Part shown: one piece after another, positions 24,173-31,975 of the stretch
Layout of the letters: the number at the start of each line of letters is the position of its first letter
Position numbering within the stretch: the first letter of the stretch is position 1
Notes under the pieces: generated by a model
Told to the model about the DNA's origin: nothing
Database searches by the model: none
The model's input: only the letters and a program-made list of their open reading frames with translations
Made by a program: the position numbers and the translations under genes
Source of the DNA: X23 sp050251575
GTDB taxonomy: Bacteria; Bacillota; Clostridia; SK-Y3
DNA length: 38,352 bases
Assembly (NCBI GenBank): GCA_050251575.1
Contig: JBFWMP010000010.1
Coordinates: 1-38,352, forward strand
Direction of reading: 5' to 3'

Positions 24173-25189
24173 TCATCTGTTTTTTTTGATTTTTGTAACA
24201 TTTTCCTGTAATATCTCTATATTTTCTAACGCTTTCCCGGTTCCTAACGCAACACATGAAAGCGCATCTGCCGCAATAATAACATTGATGCCTATCTTTT
24301 CGCTTAGAAGCTTATCTAACCCATAAATCAAGCATCCTCCACCAGTCAAAACAATCCCCCTGTCACTAATATCCGAAACTAACTCCGGGGGAGTCTTTTC
24401 AATTACCGAATGAACAGCTTCCACCATCGTAGTAACCGATTCTTCCAATGCTTCCTTCATCTCTGTTGATGTAACAGTAATGGTCTTTGGAAGTCCGGAT
24501 ATAAGGTTCCTACCTCTGACATCCATGGTTATTTCTTTGTCCCTCTGGTAAACAGAGCCGATTGCAACTTTCATTTCTTCAGCTGTTCTCTCTCCTACCA
24601 TGATATTATGCTTTTTCCTCATATATCTTACAATTGCTTCATCAAACTTATCTCCTGCAACCTTAATGGAATTACTAACCACTATCCCTCCGAGTGATAT
24701 GACAGCAATATCAGTAGTGCCGCCTCCCACATCTACAATCATGCTCCCACATGCTTTGGAGATGTCAATTCCGGCTCCTATTGCAGCTGCAATAGGCTCT
24801 TCAATCAGGAAGGTCTTCCTTGCTCCTGCTTGGAGTGCTGCATCAATAACAGCTCTTTCTTCAACTTCCGTTACCCCACTGGGAACACATATAATAATAC
24901 GAGGTTTAAAAATCCTATGGCCGCACACTTTCTTAATAAAATATTTTAACATTCTTTCGGTTATATCATAATCAGAGATAACGCCATCTCTAAGGGGTCG
25001 GATAGCTACGATATTGCCGGGTGTCCGCCCAAGCATTCTTCTCGCTTCTTCTCCAACTGCAAGAAGACGATTTGTATTTTTGTCAATTGCAACTACGGAA
25101 GGCTCTCTAAGTACTATCCCTTTTCCTTTGATGTAAACCAATACTGATGCCGTTCCCAAGTCTATACCTATGTCCATACCAAAGCCCAA
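24173..25189 (-). CDS. mbl: Rod-shape determining protein, MreB-like Mbl
   Basis: About 338 residues. Actin-like ATPase: phosphate-1 motif DIGIDLGTASVLVYIKGKGI, connect and phosphate-2 motifs MIVDVGGGTTDIAVISLGG, and adenosine region RGIVLTGGGCLIYGLD. Filaments under the membrane guide lateral wall synthesis. The ORF is open from a TTG at 25210, but AAAGGAAG is best spaced for TTG at 25192 or 25189, giving an N-terminus MGFGMDIGID close to MreB/Mbl proteins; ATG at 25177 would remove the short amphipathic lead. It is divergent from spoIIID; in Bacillus spoIIID is, from memory, collinear with mbl. Confidence 0.93.
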   Translation of the reverse strand: MGFGMDIGIDLGTASVLVYIKGKGIVLREPSVVAIDKNTNRLLAVGEEARRMLGRTPGNIVAIRPLRDGVISDYDITERMLKYFIKKVCGHRIFKPRIIICVPSGVTEVEERAVIDAALQAGARKTFLIEEPIAAAIGAGIDISKACGSMIVDVGGGTTDIAVISLGGIVVSNSIKVAGDKFDEAIVRYMRKKHNIMVGERTAEEMKVAIGSVYQRDKEITMDVRGRNLISGLPKTITVTSTEMKEALEESVTTMVEAVHSVIEKTPPELVSDISDRGIVLTGGGCLIYGLDKLLSEKIGINVIIAADALSCVALGTGKALENIEILQENVTKIKKNR

Positions 25190-25430
25190 CAAAATACATC
25201 TTCCTTTCAAATGTAGGAAAACCTACTCTTATTTTTATCGACATTTTTATCCTATTACTTTAATTATATATAATTTCTAAAATAATGAAATACCTTTTAT
25301 GAAAATTGTCACATTTTTACGAAATACTTGCACTTTTCTAAACTATTGATTACTGATAACTATCCATATTAAAACTATTTCTATCATAAAAAATATTTAA
25401 ATAGAAACTAGTAATTTTTGATATTCAATG

Positions 25431-25459
25431 TAATATACCCATGAAATAAAGCATATATA
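25431..25459 (+). promoter_or_regulatory. Candidate sigma-E promoter of spoIIID
   Basis: TAATATA (25431-25437; pattern kmATATT with one mismatch), 14-bp spacer, CATATATA (25452-25459; matches CATA and a later A of CATACAmT). It ends 36 bp before the spoIIID start. SpoIIID is a known sigma-E gene in Bacillus. The rest of the 25190-25495 region is AT-rich without another clear feature. Confidence 0.45.
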
Positions 25460-25495
25460 TGTACAGAGCATTACGTAATAAAGGGGGCCGCTCAG

Positions 25496-25756
25496 TTGAA
25501 AGCATATATAGAAGAAAGAACAATAGCGTTGGCTGAATACATTATTGATAACAAAGCAACTGTACGAGAAACTGCAAAGAAATTTGGGATTTCAAAATCA
25601 ACAGTACATAAAGATGTGACAGAGCGACTTCTAAAGATAAATCCTCATCTCGCAGAAAGTGCAAAAATTGTCCTAGAGGAAAACAAAGCAGAAAGACATA
25701 TACGGGGCGGACTGGCCACTAAGAAGAAATATAGAAAAGAACGAAAAGAAAAATAA
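25496..25756 (+). CDS. spoIIID: Sporulation transcriptional regulator SpoIIID
   Basis: 86 residues. MKAYIEERTIALAEYIIDNK leads into the helix-turn-helix TVRETAKKFGISKSTVHKDV and a basic C-terminal helix (KTKK-like RGGLATKKKYRKERKEK), both DNA-binding elements of SpoIIID. It activates or represses mother-cell genes after engulfment, together with sigma-E and sigma-K. The start is TTG at 25496 with AAAGGGGG 8 bases upstream. It is on the plus strand while all genes around it are on minus, and it converges on spoIIQ through a shared terminator. Codon use looks like that of the neighbours. Confidence 0.97.
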   Translation: MKAYIEERTIALAEYIIDNKATVRETAKKFGISKSTVHKDVTERLLKINPHLAESAKIVLEENKAERHIRGGLATKKKYRKERKEK

Positions 25757-25800
25757 GATAAGCAAGCCTGGGAATAATTCCAGGCTTGCTTATCTTATTT
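25751..25800. terminator. Bidirectional terminator between spoIIID and spoIIQ
   Basis: Perfect 21-bp arms (25751-25771 and 25780-25800) with an 8-nt loop and A/T-rich ends. It overlaps the spoIIID stop and touches the spoIIQ stop, so it serves both convergent genes. Confidence 0.9.
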
Positions 25801-26640
25801 TTAATTTGGCAATAATAGTTTTGGATCTATATTTTGTCCATCCTTAATAACTTCAAAGTGGAGATGTGGTTGGTCCCCTACTTCAAATATCGCAGTATCT
25901 CCAATTCCACTAATTGCCTGTCCTTGTTTAATACTTTGCTTTTCTTTAACCATGCTATCTGTAGACAAGTTGCAATACTTTGTCTTCAAACCATTCCCAT
26001 GGTCAATAAGAATAGTAATGCCTAAACCATCATCCTTATAGATTTTCTCTATCACTCCGTTTGCGGCAGCTTTTACCTGCGTTCCTCTATCGCTTCTGAT
26101 ATCGATTCCATTGTGAGTACGCCATTCTTCGAGTGTTTTTGAATATACTAACTTATCTTTTGCATATTCAAGAATAACTTCTCCATCTACTGGCTGAAAC
26201 AATCGGCTAATCACTTCTACCTTTTCACTGGATTTTTGCTGTACCGATGAAGATTGCACATTATCTTTCTTATCCGGCGACTGATCTACAACAATAACTC
26301 TATCGTTTGACTGATTATTGCTTTCAGCTGCTTGTTTTTGACTTTCATCAGATAAATCAGTTTTTCCCTCCCCTATACTGACAGGATCTGTACCTGCAAT
26401 AGTGGGTATGTCCCCAGCATCATCAAAACCTTCCGGTGCTACTTCATCAATAGCGGGTTCATCATCAATCAATCCACCTTGTGAATAGTACTGCAAGTTA
26501 TTCCTGGTCACAAGCACCGCCGTAGCTCCTATGATTAGTACACACATAAATAACACTATGTAGAACCCTTTTTTATCAAAAAATTGAATAAGCTGTCCCT
26601 TAAACTTGGGATTCATCTTTTTAAATAATGATTTTTTCAT
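25801..26640 (-). CDS. spoIIQ: SpoIIQ-like M23 (LytM) peptidase
   Basis: 279 residues. One membrane helix at about 27-44 after a basic start, a low-complexity acidic linker (about 55-140), then a LytM domain (145-279). Zinc ligands look intact: H176 and D180 in HNGID, H261 in PHLHFE, with H259 as the catalytic partner. Bacillus SpoIIQ lacks a key His, whereas clostridial SpoIIQ proteins keep it. SpoIIQ spans the forespore membrane and binds SpoIIIAH during engulfment. Name is supported by position (spoIID-spoIIQ-spoIIID). ATG at 26640 has GGAGGT about 11 bases upstream, with an 11-bp inverted repeat beside it. Confidence 0.88.
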   Translation of the reverse strand: MKKSLFKKMNPKFKGQLIQFFDKKGFYIVLFMCVLIIGATAVLVTRNNLQYYSQGGLIDDEPAIDEVAPEGFDDAGDIPTIAGTDPVSIGEGKTDLSDESQKQAAESNNQSNDRVIVVDQSPDKKDNVQSSSVQQKSSEKVEVISRLFQPVDGEVILEYAKDKLVYSKTLEEWRTHNGIDIRSDRGTQVKAAANGVIEKIYKDDGLGITILIDHGNGLKTKYCNLSTDSMVKEKQSIKQGQAISGIGDTAIFEVGDQPHLHFEVIKDGQNIDPKLLLPN

Positions 26641-26656
26641 TTAACTCTACACCTCC

Positions 26657-26691
26657 GTATAATATTGTTGCCTTAATTGGCAATATTATAC
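26657..26691 (-). promoter_or_regulatory. Inverted repeat abutting the spoIIQ ribosome site
   Basis: Perfect 11-bp arms GTATAATATTG (26657-26667) and CAATATTATAC (26681-26691) with a 13-nt loop that can add CC/GG. On minus it directly precedes GGAGGT (26651-26656). It could be an operator or a translational hairpin. Confidence 0.45.
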
Positions 26692-26772
26692 TCAAAAGTG
26701 TATATGTATATATTTTTTAACTATTCTATTAAATAAATACAATGTCTTGGATACATTATTTGCAGCGTTTGC

Positions 26773-26786
26773 AGCTTGGAGCTTAT
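26773..26786 (+). repeat. Short heptad repeat (AGCTTGG AGCTTAT)
   Basis: Two units in the 203-bp gap between spoIID and spoIIQ; the same family as the longer tracts. Confidence 0.45.
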
Positions 26787-26843
26787 GACCTTTGTTAATA
26801 TTGCAGTTGATTTACTACAATTTATAAACCACATGCTATGCAC

Positions 26844-27845
26844 TTAATTTATTAATTGGTCCTGCATCTCCACAACTTCAACATCTTTATAATAATGCTT
26901 TAGTATCTCCTCATAAGCTTTCTCCTGCCCTGCGAGGTAATTGGCACCATATTGACTCATTCCTACTCCATGCCCATTCCCCTTCACATTAAATACAACC
27001 TGATAATTATCTATATCAATCGTAAAGTTAGCTGAATTAAGTCCAAAAATGCTTCTGATTTCTGTCCCTCTAAAATTGCACCCACCTATCCTAATATTTC
27101 TTACCATACCCCCTTCTGTTTTCTCTGTCTCCTCAATCCATACTTTAACATCTTTTTTAAAAACTATTTGAGGGCTAACATTTTTTAGACTATTTTTGAA
27201 ATCCGATGCAGGCACTTCCACTGTAGATATGTATTTTGGTGACATCTCTTCACCGTCACTTATAACACTTCTCAAATAAGGAATCACATTACTCCATACT
27301 TCTTCTGAATTTTCTGTCCTTCCGCTGCTTGTTGAATGGAATACAGCGTCAATAGGCTCATTCTGATAAGTGACAATAATATTAGAGGTTTCATCGACTG
27401 CTTTGCTTATTTTATCCCAATACTGCTGAGCAGATAATAACCCCCACTTTTCCATTGCAGCATCTTTACCAATCCAGGCTTTACAATGTGCAGCATTGGT
27501 GCAGATATCTGCACCATGATGTTCCAATATAGTTATGTTATTCTTCCTACTATTTATTAACCGATGAAGAAAATATGTTCTTGATGCAATAGCTTGCGCC
27601 TTTAAAGCCTCAATATGAAAGCTTGCAGGCATCTCTGCTGCTACAACTCCTTTTAAATATTCATTGAAATCCATCTCTACTACCGTCTCACTCTCGTCAA
27701 TGTACACTTTAATCATTCCCAGCTTTTCTTCTATCTTCTGCGGTATAGGCTGGGGCTCACTTTTGCTGCATCCTTTTATAAGGATAAAAGGAATCAATAC
27801 TATAACCAACATTAAAAAGAGAACTACATACCCTAGCTGCTTCAT
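26844..27845 (-). CDS. spoIID: Stage II sporulation protein D (SpoIID), peptidoglycan lytic transglycosylase
   Basis: 333 residues. N-terminal membrane anchor (GYVVLFLMLVIVLIPFILIK). Catalytic domain: LKGVVAAEMPASFHIEALKAQAIASRTYF includes the catalytic Glu of AAEMP; VFHSTSSGRTENSEEVWSN and FNVKGNGHGVGMSQYGANYL are the other signatures. The insert HHGADICTNAAHCKAW has Cys and His residues like the zinc site described for the Clostridioides difficile enzyme. SpoIID cuts denuded glycan during engulfment with SpoIIM and SpoIIP. ATG at 27845 follows GAGAGGG. A CCCCC/GGGGG hairpin covers the region just upstream of the ribosome site. Confidence 0.96.
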   Translation of the reverse strand: MKQLGYVVLFLMLVIVLIPFILIKGCSKSEPQPIPQKIEEKLGMIKVYIDESETVVEMDFNEYLKGVVAAEMPASFHIEALKAQAIASRTYFLHRLINSRKNNITILEHHGADICTNAAHCKAWIGKDAAMEKWGLLSAQQYWDKISKAVDETSNIIVTYQNEPIDAVFHSTSSGRTENSEEVWSNVIPYLRSVISDGEEMSPKYISTVEVPASDFKNSLKNVSPQIVFKKDVKVWIEETEKTEGGMVRNIRIGGCNFRGTEIRSIFGLNSANFTIDIDNYQVVFNVKGNGHGVGMSQYGANYLAGQEKAYEEILKHYYKDVEVVEMQDQLIN

Positions 27846-27853
27846 ACCCTCTC

Positions 27854-27895
27854 ACCCCCATACTTTGTCCATATATATATGTATATGTTGGGGGT
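27854..27895 (-). promoter_or_regulatory. G/C-ended hairpin overlapping the spoIID leader
   Basis: Arms ACCCCCA (27854-27860) and TGGGGGT (27889-27895) enclose an AT-only stretch (about 28 nt). On the minus strand the 3' arm reads TGGGGGT and runs into GAGAGGG, so folding could hide the ribosome site. Confidence 0.4.
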
Positions 27896-27973
27896 AAAAA
27901 GTTTAGACTACTGACATTTAACTTATAAGATGTGTCATGTTTGTAGAATAATGCGATAAAAGAATATGATGCG

Positions 27974-28006
27974 TTGTAGGGAACGGTTTAGAACTGTTCC
28001 CTACAA
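27974..28006. repeat. Palindromic repeat, 33 bp
   Basis: TTGTAGGGAACGGTT, loop TAG, AACTGTTCCCTACAA: 15-bp arms with one mismatch. It shares the GTAGGG-type outer end with the element at 28033-28146. Confidence 0.75.
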
Positions 28007-28032
28007 ATGCAATTGATAGAAGTTGGCACATA

Positions 28033-28146
28033 GTAGGGCCGTATGGATATACGGCCGAAACTGACGTATATCCATACGGTCGAAACTGCCATATGGATAT
28101 ACAGCCGAAACTATAGAACAGCGGACGTATTGCCATACGTCCCTAC
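28033..28146. repeat. 114-bp element with inverted ends and three alternating 25-bp units
   Basis: The ends GTAGGGCCGTATG (28033-28045) and CATACGTCCCTAC (28134-28146) are inverted copies (12 of 13). Inside, three 25-bp units start at 28040, 28065 and 28090; each has a 14-bp core followed by GYCGAAACT. The unit-2 core is the exact reverse complement of the unit-1 core, and the unit-3 core is a variant of unit 1, so unit 2 can pair with either neighbour. It lies in the murA-spoIID gap. Confidence 0.8.
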
Positions 28147-28161
28147 GATAATCGAAAAATG

Positions 28162-28192
28162 GTGCAGGGACGATCTGCAGTCGCCCCTGCAC
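28162..28192. repeat. Palindromic repeat, 31 bp
   Basis: GTGCAGGGACGATCTG and CAGTCGCCCCTGCAC form an imperfect palindrome centred on CTGCAG. It lies 24 bp after the murA stop. With the two repeats above it fills most of the 370-bp gap 27846-28215, in which no gene is seen. Confidence 0.7.
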
Positions 28193-28215
28193 TGCAATTA
28201 ATGATAGTGCTGTAT

Positions 28216-29469
28216 TTAATCTATTCGTTTTATTTTTGCCCCAAGTGTAATTAACTTCTTTTCGAATTCATAATATCCTCTATCTACATGCTCTACATTA
28301 TCGATTTCCGTCTCCCCGTCTGCTACCAATCCAGCTAATATCAGAGCAGCCCCGGCACGTAAATCTGTGGCTTTTACTTGAGCACCAGTGAATTTTTTTA
28401 TTCCTTCAATTACTGCAGTTCTTCCTTCTATCTTGATATTTGCTCCCATTCTTTTTAATTCACTCGCATGCATAAAGCGATTTTCAAAGATTGTTTCAAT
28501 AATTATACTTGTACCATCAACGATGCTCATAAGCGACATGAATTGTGCCTGCATATCCGTAGGAAATCCCGGAAAGGGTAGAGTCTTTATATCTGCTGCT
28601 TTATACTTATCTCCATTGCTAACAATAATAGCAGTATCTTCTTCTTTGATATCTACTCCTATTTCCCTCATTTTTGCACTTATCGGCTTTAAGTGGTCTG
28701 GCATAACATTCTCAATTTTTATATTTCCTTTGGTAATCGCTGCTGCTACCATAAATGTGCCAGCCTCTATACGGTCTGGAATTACCATATGATTACAACC
28801 TTTAAGGCTTTTCACTCCCGATATGCGTATGGTATCTGTTCCAGCTCCTTTTATATCTGCCCCCATGCTGCTTAAGAAATTTGCAAGATCAACAATTTCT
28901 GGTTCTATTGCAGCATTTTCGATTACTGTCTGCCCATCTGCCAAACATGCTGCCATTAGTATATTCTCTGTTGCACCGACACTGGGGAAATCCAGATATA
29001 TTTTAGCACCTTTTAACCTTCTTGCTTTGGCTTCTACATAACCATGTCCTTGAGTGATCTTAGCTCCCATTGCGGTGAATCCTTTTAGATGCAAATCTAT
29101 CGGTCTTGTTCCAATGGCACATCCTCCCGGAAGAGAGACCCTGGTGCGTCCAACACGCGCTAAAAGCGGACCCATGACTAAAAACGATGCCCTCATCTTG
29201 CTGGCTAATTCATAGGGTACTACATGATTCTTCAGCTTAGAGGATAGAATACTCGCCACATTATTTTCTATTGACCCTACTTCTAGTCCTATCCACTTCA
29301 AGAGCTCAATCATATTTTCTATATCCTTTAAATTAGGAATATCTTCAATTACACTCTTATCATCCGTCAATAAACATGCAGCCAAAATTGGCAGAGCTGA
29401 GTTTTTTGCGCCGCTGACTTTTACAGTTCCATTCAATGGCGGCGTATGGTTAATGACTATTTTAGACAC
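28216..29469 (-). CDS. murA: UDP-N-acetylglucosamine 1-carboxyvinyltransferase MurA
   Basis: 417 residues, full length. VSGAKNSALPILAACLLTD holds the catalytic Lys22-Asn23, and PGGCAIGTRPIDLHLKG holds Cys117, the residue that fosfomycin alkylates, so the enzyme looks drug-sensitive. Later blocks include GFPTDMQAQFMSLMS, ENRFMHASELKRMGA and DLRAGAALILAGLVADG. It starts peptidoglycan precursor synthesis by adding enolpyruvate to UDP-GlcNAc. The start is GTG at 29469 after AAAAGGAG. Order ywmB-murA-spoIID-spoIIQ is as in Bacillus (murAA). A cluster of palindromic repeats follows it before spoIID. Confidence 0.97.
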   Translation of the reverse strand: MSKIVINHTPPLNGTVKVSGAKNSALPILAACLLTDDKSVIEDIPNLKDIENMIELLKWIGLEVGSIENNVASILSSKLKNHVVPYELASKMRASFLVMGPLLARVGRTRVSLPGGCAIGTRPIDLHLKGFTAMGAKITQGHGYVEAKARRLKGAKIYLDFPSVGATENILMAACLADGQTVIENAAIEPEIVDLANFLSSMGADIKGAGTDTIRISGVKSLKGCNHMVIPDRIEAGTFMVAAAITKGNIKIENVMPDHLKPISAKMREIGVDIKEEDTAIIVSNGDKYKAADIKTLPFPGFPTDMQAQFMSLMSIVDGTSIIIETIFENRFMHASELKRMGANIKIEGRTAVIEGIKKFTGAQVKATDLRAGAALILAGLVADGETEIDNVEHVDRGYYEFEKKLITLGAKIKRID

Positions 29470-29569
29470 TTATATTCTCCTTTTCAATATCAATTGCTTA
29501 TTCATCATAATTAAAAGAACAATAGACTCACTATAACATCTATCCGACTGTCTATTTTTAGGTATCCTC

Positions 29570-30319
29570 CTATTTAACTATTCTTAGAGTATTTAATGTG
29601 ATATATGTTTGATTTTCACTTTCATTGTATCTAATCGACAGTTGCAGATTACCTTTTCCTTGATTAAATATAGATGGTTGTGTGAATAAAGAGCTTGATA
29701 CAAAGGCATTTGTTGAATCCTCTTGTATTTTATAAGACGCTTTTTTCTTATCATTGCTTCCAAAAACCTTCTCATTAATCATTTTAAGATTATCATCATC
29801 CAATTTTCCATTATATGTTCCTGTGACACTACTGGTTACTTTTAATTTTGTGGTATAAGGATTTAATACTTTCTGAATCTTTTCCCTCATCCCGCTAAAA
29901 TTATCATCATAATAGTCCTGATAAAGTTCCAGCTGTATGTAACTTTCTGCTTTTCCTTCTTTATCTAATAGTTGTGACCATGTCTTAATTTTTGCTATAT
30001 TATTTTCCATAGTTCGGGCAGTAACATAATATTGAGCATAAGTATCACTTGAATTTTCTTCCTCTTCCATTGATATCATATTAATATTAAGTTTACCTAC
30101 AATTTCCTTGGTAACTTTTCTTAACTCCTCTACCTGCATACTCCTATTGCTTAATAATCCGTTAAATGATATATTAGACATTAGAACTACAGATTTTGAC
30201 TGACTAAAAGTACTGACTAATATTTGCTCATTGGATAATCTGTTTGCAGATGGAAATAAGGTCCAGATAACCAACCCCATAACGATGAAAATAATAAGAA
30301 CTCCCATTGACTTTCGCAT
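29570..30319 (-). CDS. ywmB: YwmB family (TATA-box-binding-like fold) secreted protein
   Basis: 249 residues. An N-terminal hydrophobic segment (MGVLIIFIVMGLVIWTLF) is a signal or membrane anchor. The rest fits the YwmB family by pattern: NRSMQVEELRKVTKEIVGKL, YYVTARTMENNIAKIKTWSQ, SYIQLELYQDYYDDNFSGMR and SVTGTYNGKLDDDNLKMINE. The function is unknown; the Bacillus gene sits just upstream of murAA and spoIID, exactly as here. ATG at 30319 follows AGAGGAG. The 100-bp gap to murA has nothing evident. Assigned mainly from position plus pattern. Confidence 0.78.
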   Translation of the reverse strand: MRKSMGVLIIFIVMGLVIWTLFPSANRLSNEQILVSTFSQSKSVVLMSNISFNGLLSNRSMQVEELRKVTKEIVGKLNINMISMEEEENSSDTYAQYYVTARTMENNIAKIKTWSQLLDKEGKAESYIQLELYQDYYDDNFSGMREKIQKVLNPYTTKLKVTSSVTGTYNGKLDDDNLKMINEKVFGSNDKKKASYKIQEDSTNAFVSSSLFTQPSIFNQGKGNLQLSIRYNESENQTYITLNTLRIVK

Positions 30320-30514
30320 GACATTGCTCCTCTAGAGTTAATCTACATAATTTTACCTATACTACAATTATTGCCTTTGGAGAATGTGTATATACCTGTA
30401 ATATTTTACTACGCTTGCCTTGTTTAGATATCATAAGCATATGAAAATCCATATATTGTTAGTTGGAACAATCCATTTAAAGTATTGTAAAGAAATATTA
30501 TATATTGTAAAGTA

Positions 30515-30538
30515 TATAGTATAGTATAGTATAGTATA
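30515..30538. repeat. TATAG pentanucleotide microsatellite upstream of rpoN
   Basis: TATAG repeated four times followed by TATA (4.8 units), with a GTATA just upstream. It ends 10 bp before the ribosome site GGGAGGG of rpoN and offers TATAGT -10-like hexamers every 5 bp. TTGTAA at 30505-30510 is a possible -35. Confidence 0.8.
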
Positions 30539-30564
30539 AAGAGTATTCTGGGAGGGTAGAACAT

Positions 30565-31929
30565 ATGGATATTAGCATATCTAATAATATTGAAGTCACC
30601 CAAAAAGTTGTAGCGACCCCTCAACTACAGCAATTTGTTAAAATTCTTCAAATGAACCATCAAGAACTCAGTAATTATATCGAGCAGCAAGCTCTTGATA
30701 ATCCTATTATTGAAACCGAGGTAGACTATGATGATTTAGAGAATCATCAAAAACTGCAAAAAAAATTGGAATGGTTAGAAGACTCGGATGAAGAAAACAG
30801 AGTGTATTATCAAACATTAGAAGATAAAGAAAGTTTCGACTTCTCTCTTACTTCAAAAGCGTATGAGAGCTTAGAATACCATCTGCTTTCTCAATTAGAA
30901 CTGTTATCTATGCCTAGCAAACGATATAAGATTACAAAGTACATTATTCAATCACTAAATCATAATGGATATCTTGACGCAACTATTGAGGAAATTGCGC
31001 TTGTCTTTAAGACATCACATGATATAGTAGAAAATTGCTTAAAAATAGTTCAAACATTAGAACCTTCCGGCGTAGGAGCTAGAAGCTTAAAAGAATGTCT
31101 ATTGATACAGCTAAGAAATATGGAAGTTGAAAATGAAACGCTTATCACCTTGATTACACATTATCTTGATGATTTAGGTAAGAATAAATTGCATACTATC
31201 GCTAAAGATATGAATATTTCTATTGAGAAAGTAAAAGAGTTGTATTTGATCATTAAATCTTTAAACCCTCATCCTGGAAATTCATTTAGTTCGGATCAGC
31301 AGATACGATATATTAAACCTGAAATTATTGTAGTGAAATTCAAAGACTATTATGAGGTCTTACTTAATGACTTTGCATATCCTAAGATGAATATAAGCAA
31401 CTATTATACAACTATTTTAAAATCTACCAAAGATGAAGATGCCAAGAACTATATCTCTAAAAAAGTTGAACAGGCATCATGGGTAATAAAGTGTATCGAA
31501 CAACGAAACAGTACTCTCCTTGGTGTAGCTAAGATAATTGTAGATGTCCAAAAGAAGTTTTTTGATGCAGGTCCCGGAAACCTGTCACCAATGATACTTA
31601 AAGATGTAGCTGACAGACTTTCGGTCCATGAATCTACTGTCAGCAGGGCAGTCAATGAAAAATATCTGCAGTGTTCATGGGGTCTTTTTGAACTGAAGGA
31701 TTTTTTTACTTCCGGCTTTAATACTAAAGAGCAAATCGATTTAACCTCTGAAAATATCAAAATAATGATTAAAGAAATCATCGACAGTGAGCAAAAAAAG
31801 AAGCCCTACAGTGATCAAAAAATTACTGATTTGTTAAATGAAAAAGGACTATCTGTTGCACGTCGAACAGTAGCCAAGTACAGAGAAGAAATGAATCTTC
31901 CATCTGCTTCAGGAAGGAAAGAGTTTTAA
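30565..31929 (+). CDS. rpoN: RNA polymerase sigma-54 factor RpoN
   Basis: 454 residues, all three regions present. Region I (about 1-50) has the Gln-rich TPQLQQFVKILQMNHQELSN, which contacts enhancer-binding activators. The core-binding domain (about 90-270) contains LEPSGVGARSLKECLLIQLR and LNPHPGNSF. The HTH near residue 350 is RLSVHESTVSRAVNEKYLQ, and the RpoN box near 430 is ARRTVAKYREEMNLPS, which reads the -24 element. ATG at 30565 follows GGGAGGG. The promoter region carries a TATAG microsatellite. It converges on the V-ATPase operon at a strong terminator. Targets are not visible here. Confidence 0.96.
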   Translation: MDISISNNIEVTQKVVATPQLQQFVKILQMNHQELSNYIEQQALDNPIIETEVDYDDLENHQKLQKKLEWLEDSDEENRVYYQTLEDKESFDFSLTSKAYESLEYHLLSQLELLSMPSKRYKITKYIIQSLNHNGYLDATIEEIALVFKTSHDIVENCLKIVQTLEPSGVGARSLKECLLIQLRNMEVENETLITLITHYLDDLGKNKLHTIAKDMNISIEKVKELYLIIKSLNPHPGNSFSSDQQIRYIKPEIIVVKFKDYYEVLLNDFAYPKMNISNYYTTILKSTKDEDAKNYISKKVEQASWVIKCIEQRNSTLLGVAKIIVDVQKKFFDAGPGNLSPMILKDVADRLSVHESTVSRAVNEKYLQCSWGLFELKDFFTSGFNTKEQIDLTSENIKIMIKEIIDSEQKKKPYSDQKITDLLNEKGLSVARRTVAKYREEMNLPSASGRKEF

Positions 31930-31930
31930 T

Positions 31931-31974
31931 AAAAACAAACACAGTTTGCAAAATTGCAAACTGTGTTTGTTTTT
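31931..31974. terminator. Bidirectional terminator between rpoN and ntpD
   Basis: Perfect 21-bp arms (31931-31951 and 31954-31974) with a 2-nt centre and five A/T at each end. It starts one base after the rpoN stop and ends just before the ntpD stop. Confidence 0.92.
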
Positions 31975-31975
31975 A

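Noticed and set aside
28040..28114. Three regular 25-bp units as a possible mini-CRISPR
   Set aside because: Units are adjacent with no spacers, alternate in orientation and have no cas genes nearby.
28001..28192. Minus-strand open frame repeating an IRQFRPYG-like phrase
   Set aside because: The repetition comes from the 25-bp DNA units; there is no ribosome site and no resemblance to a protein family.
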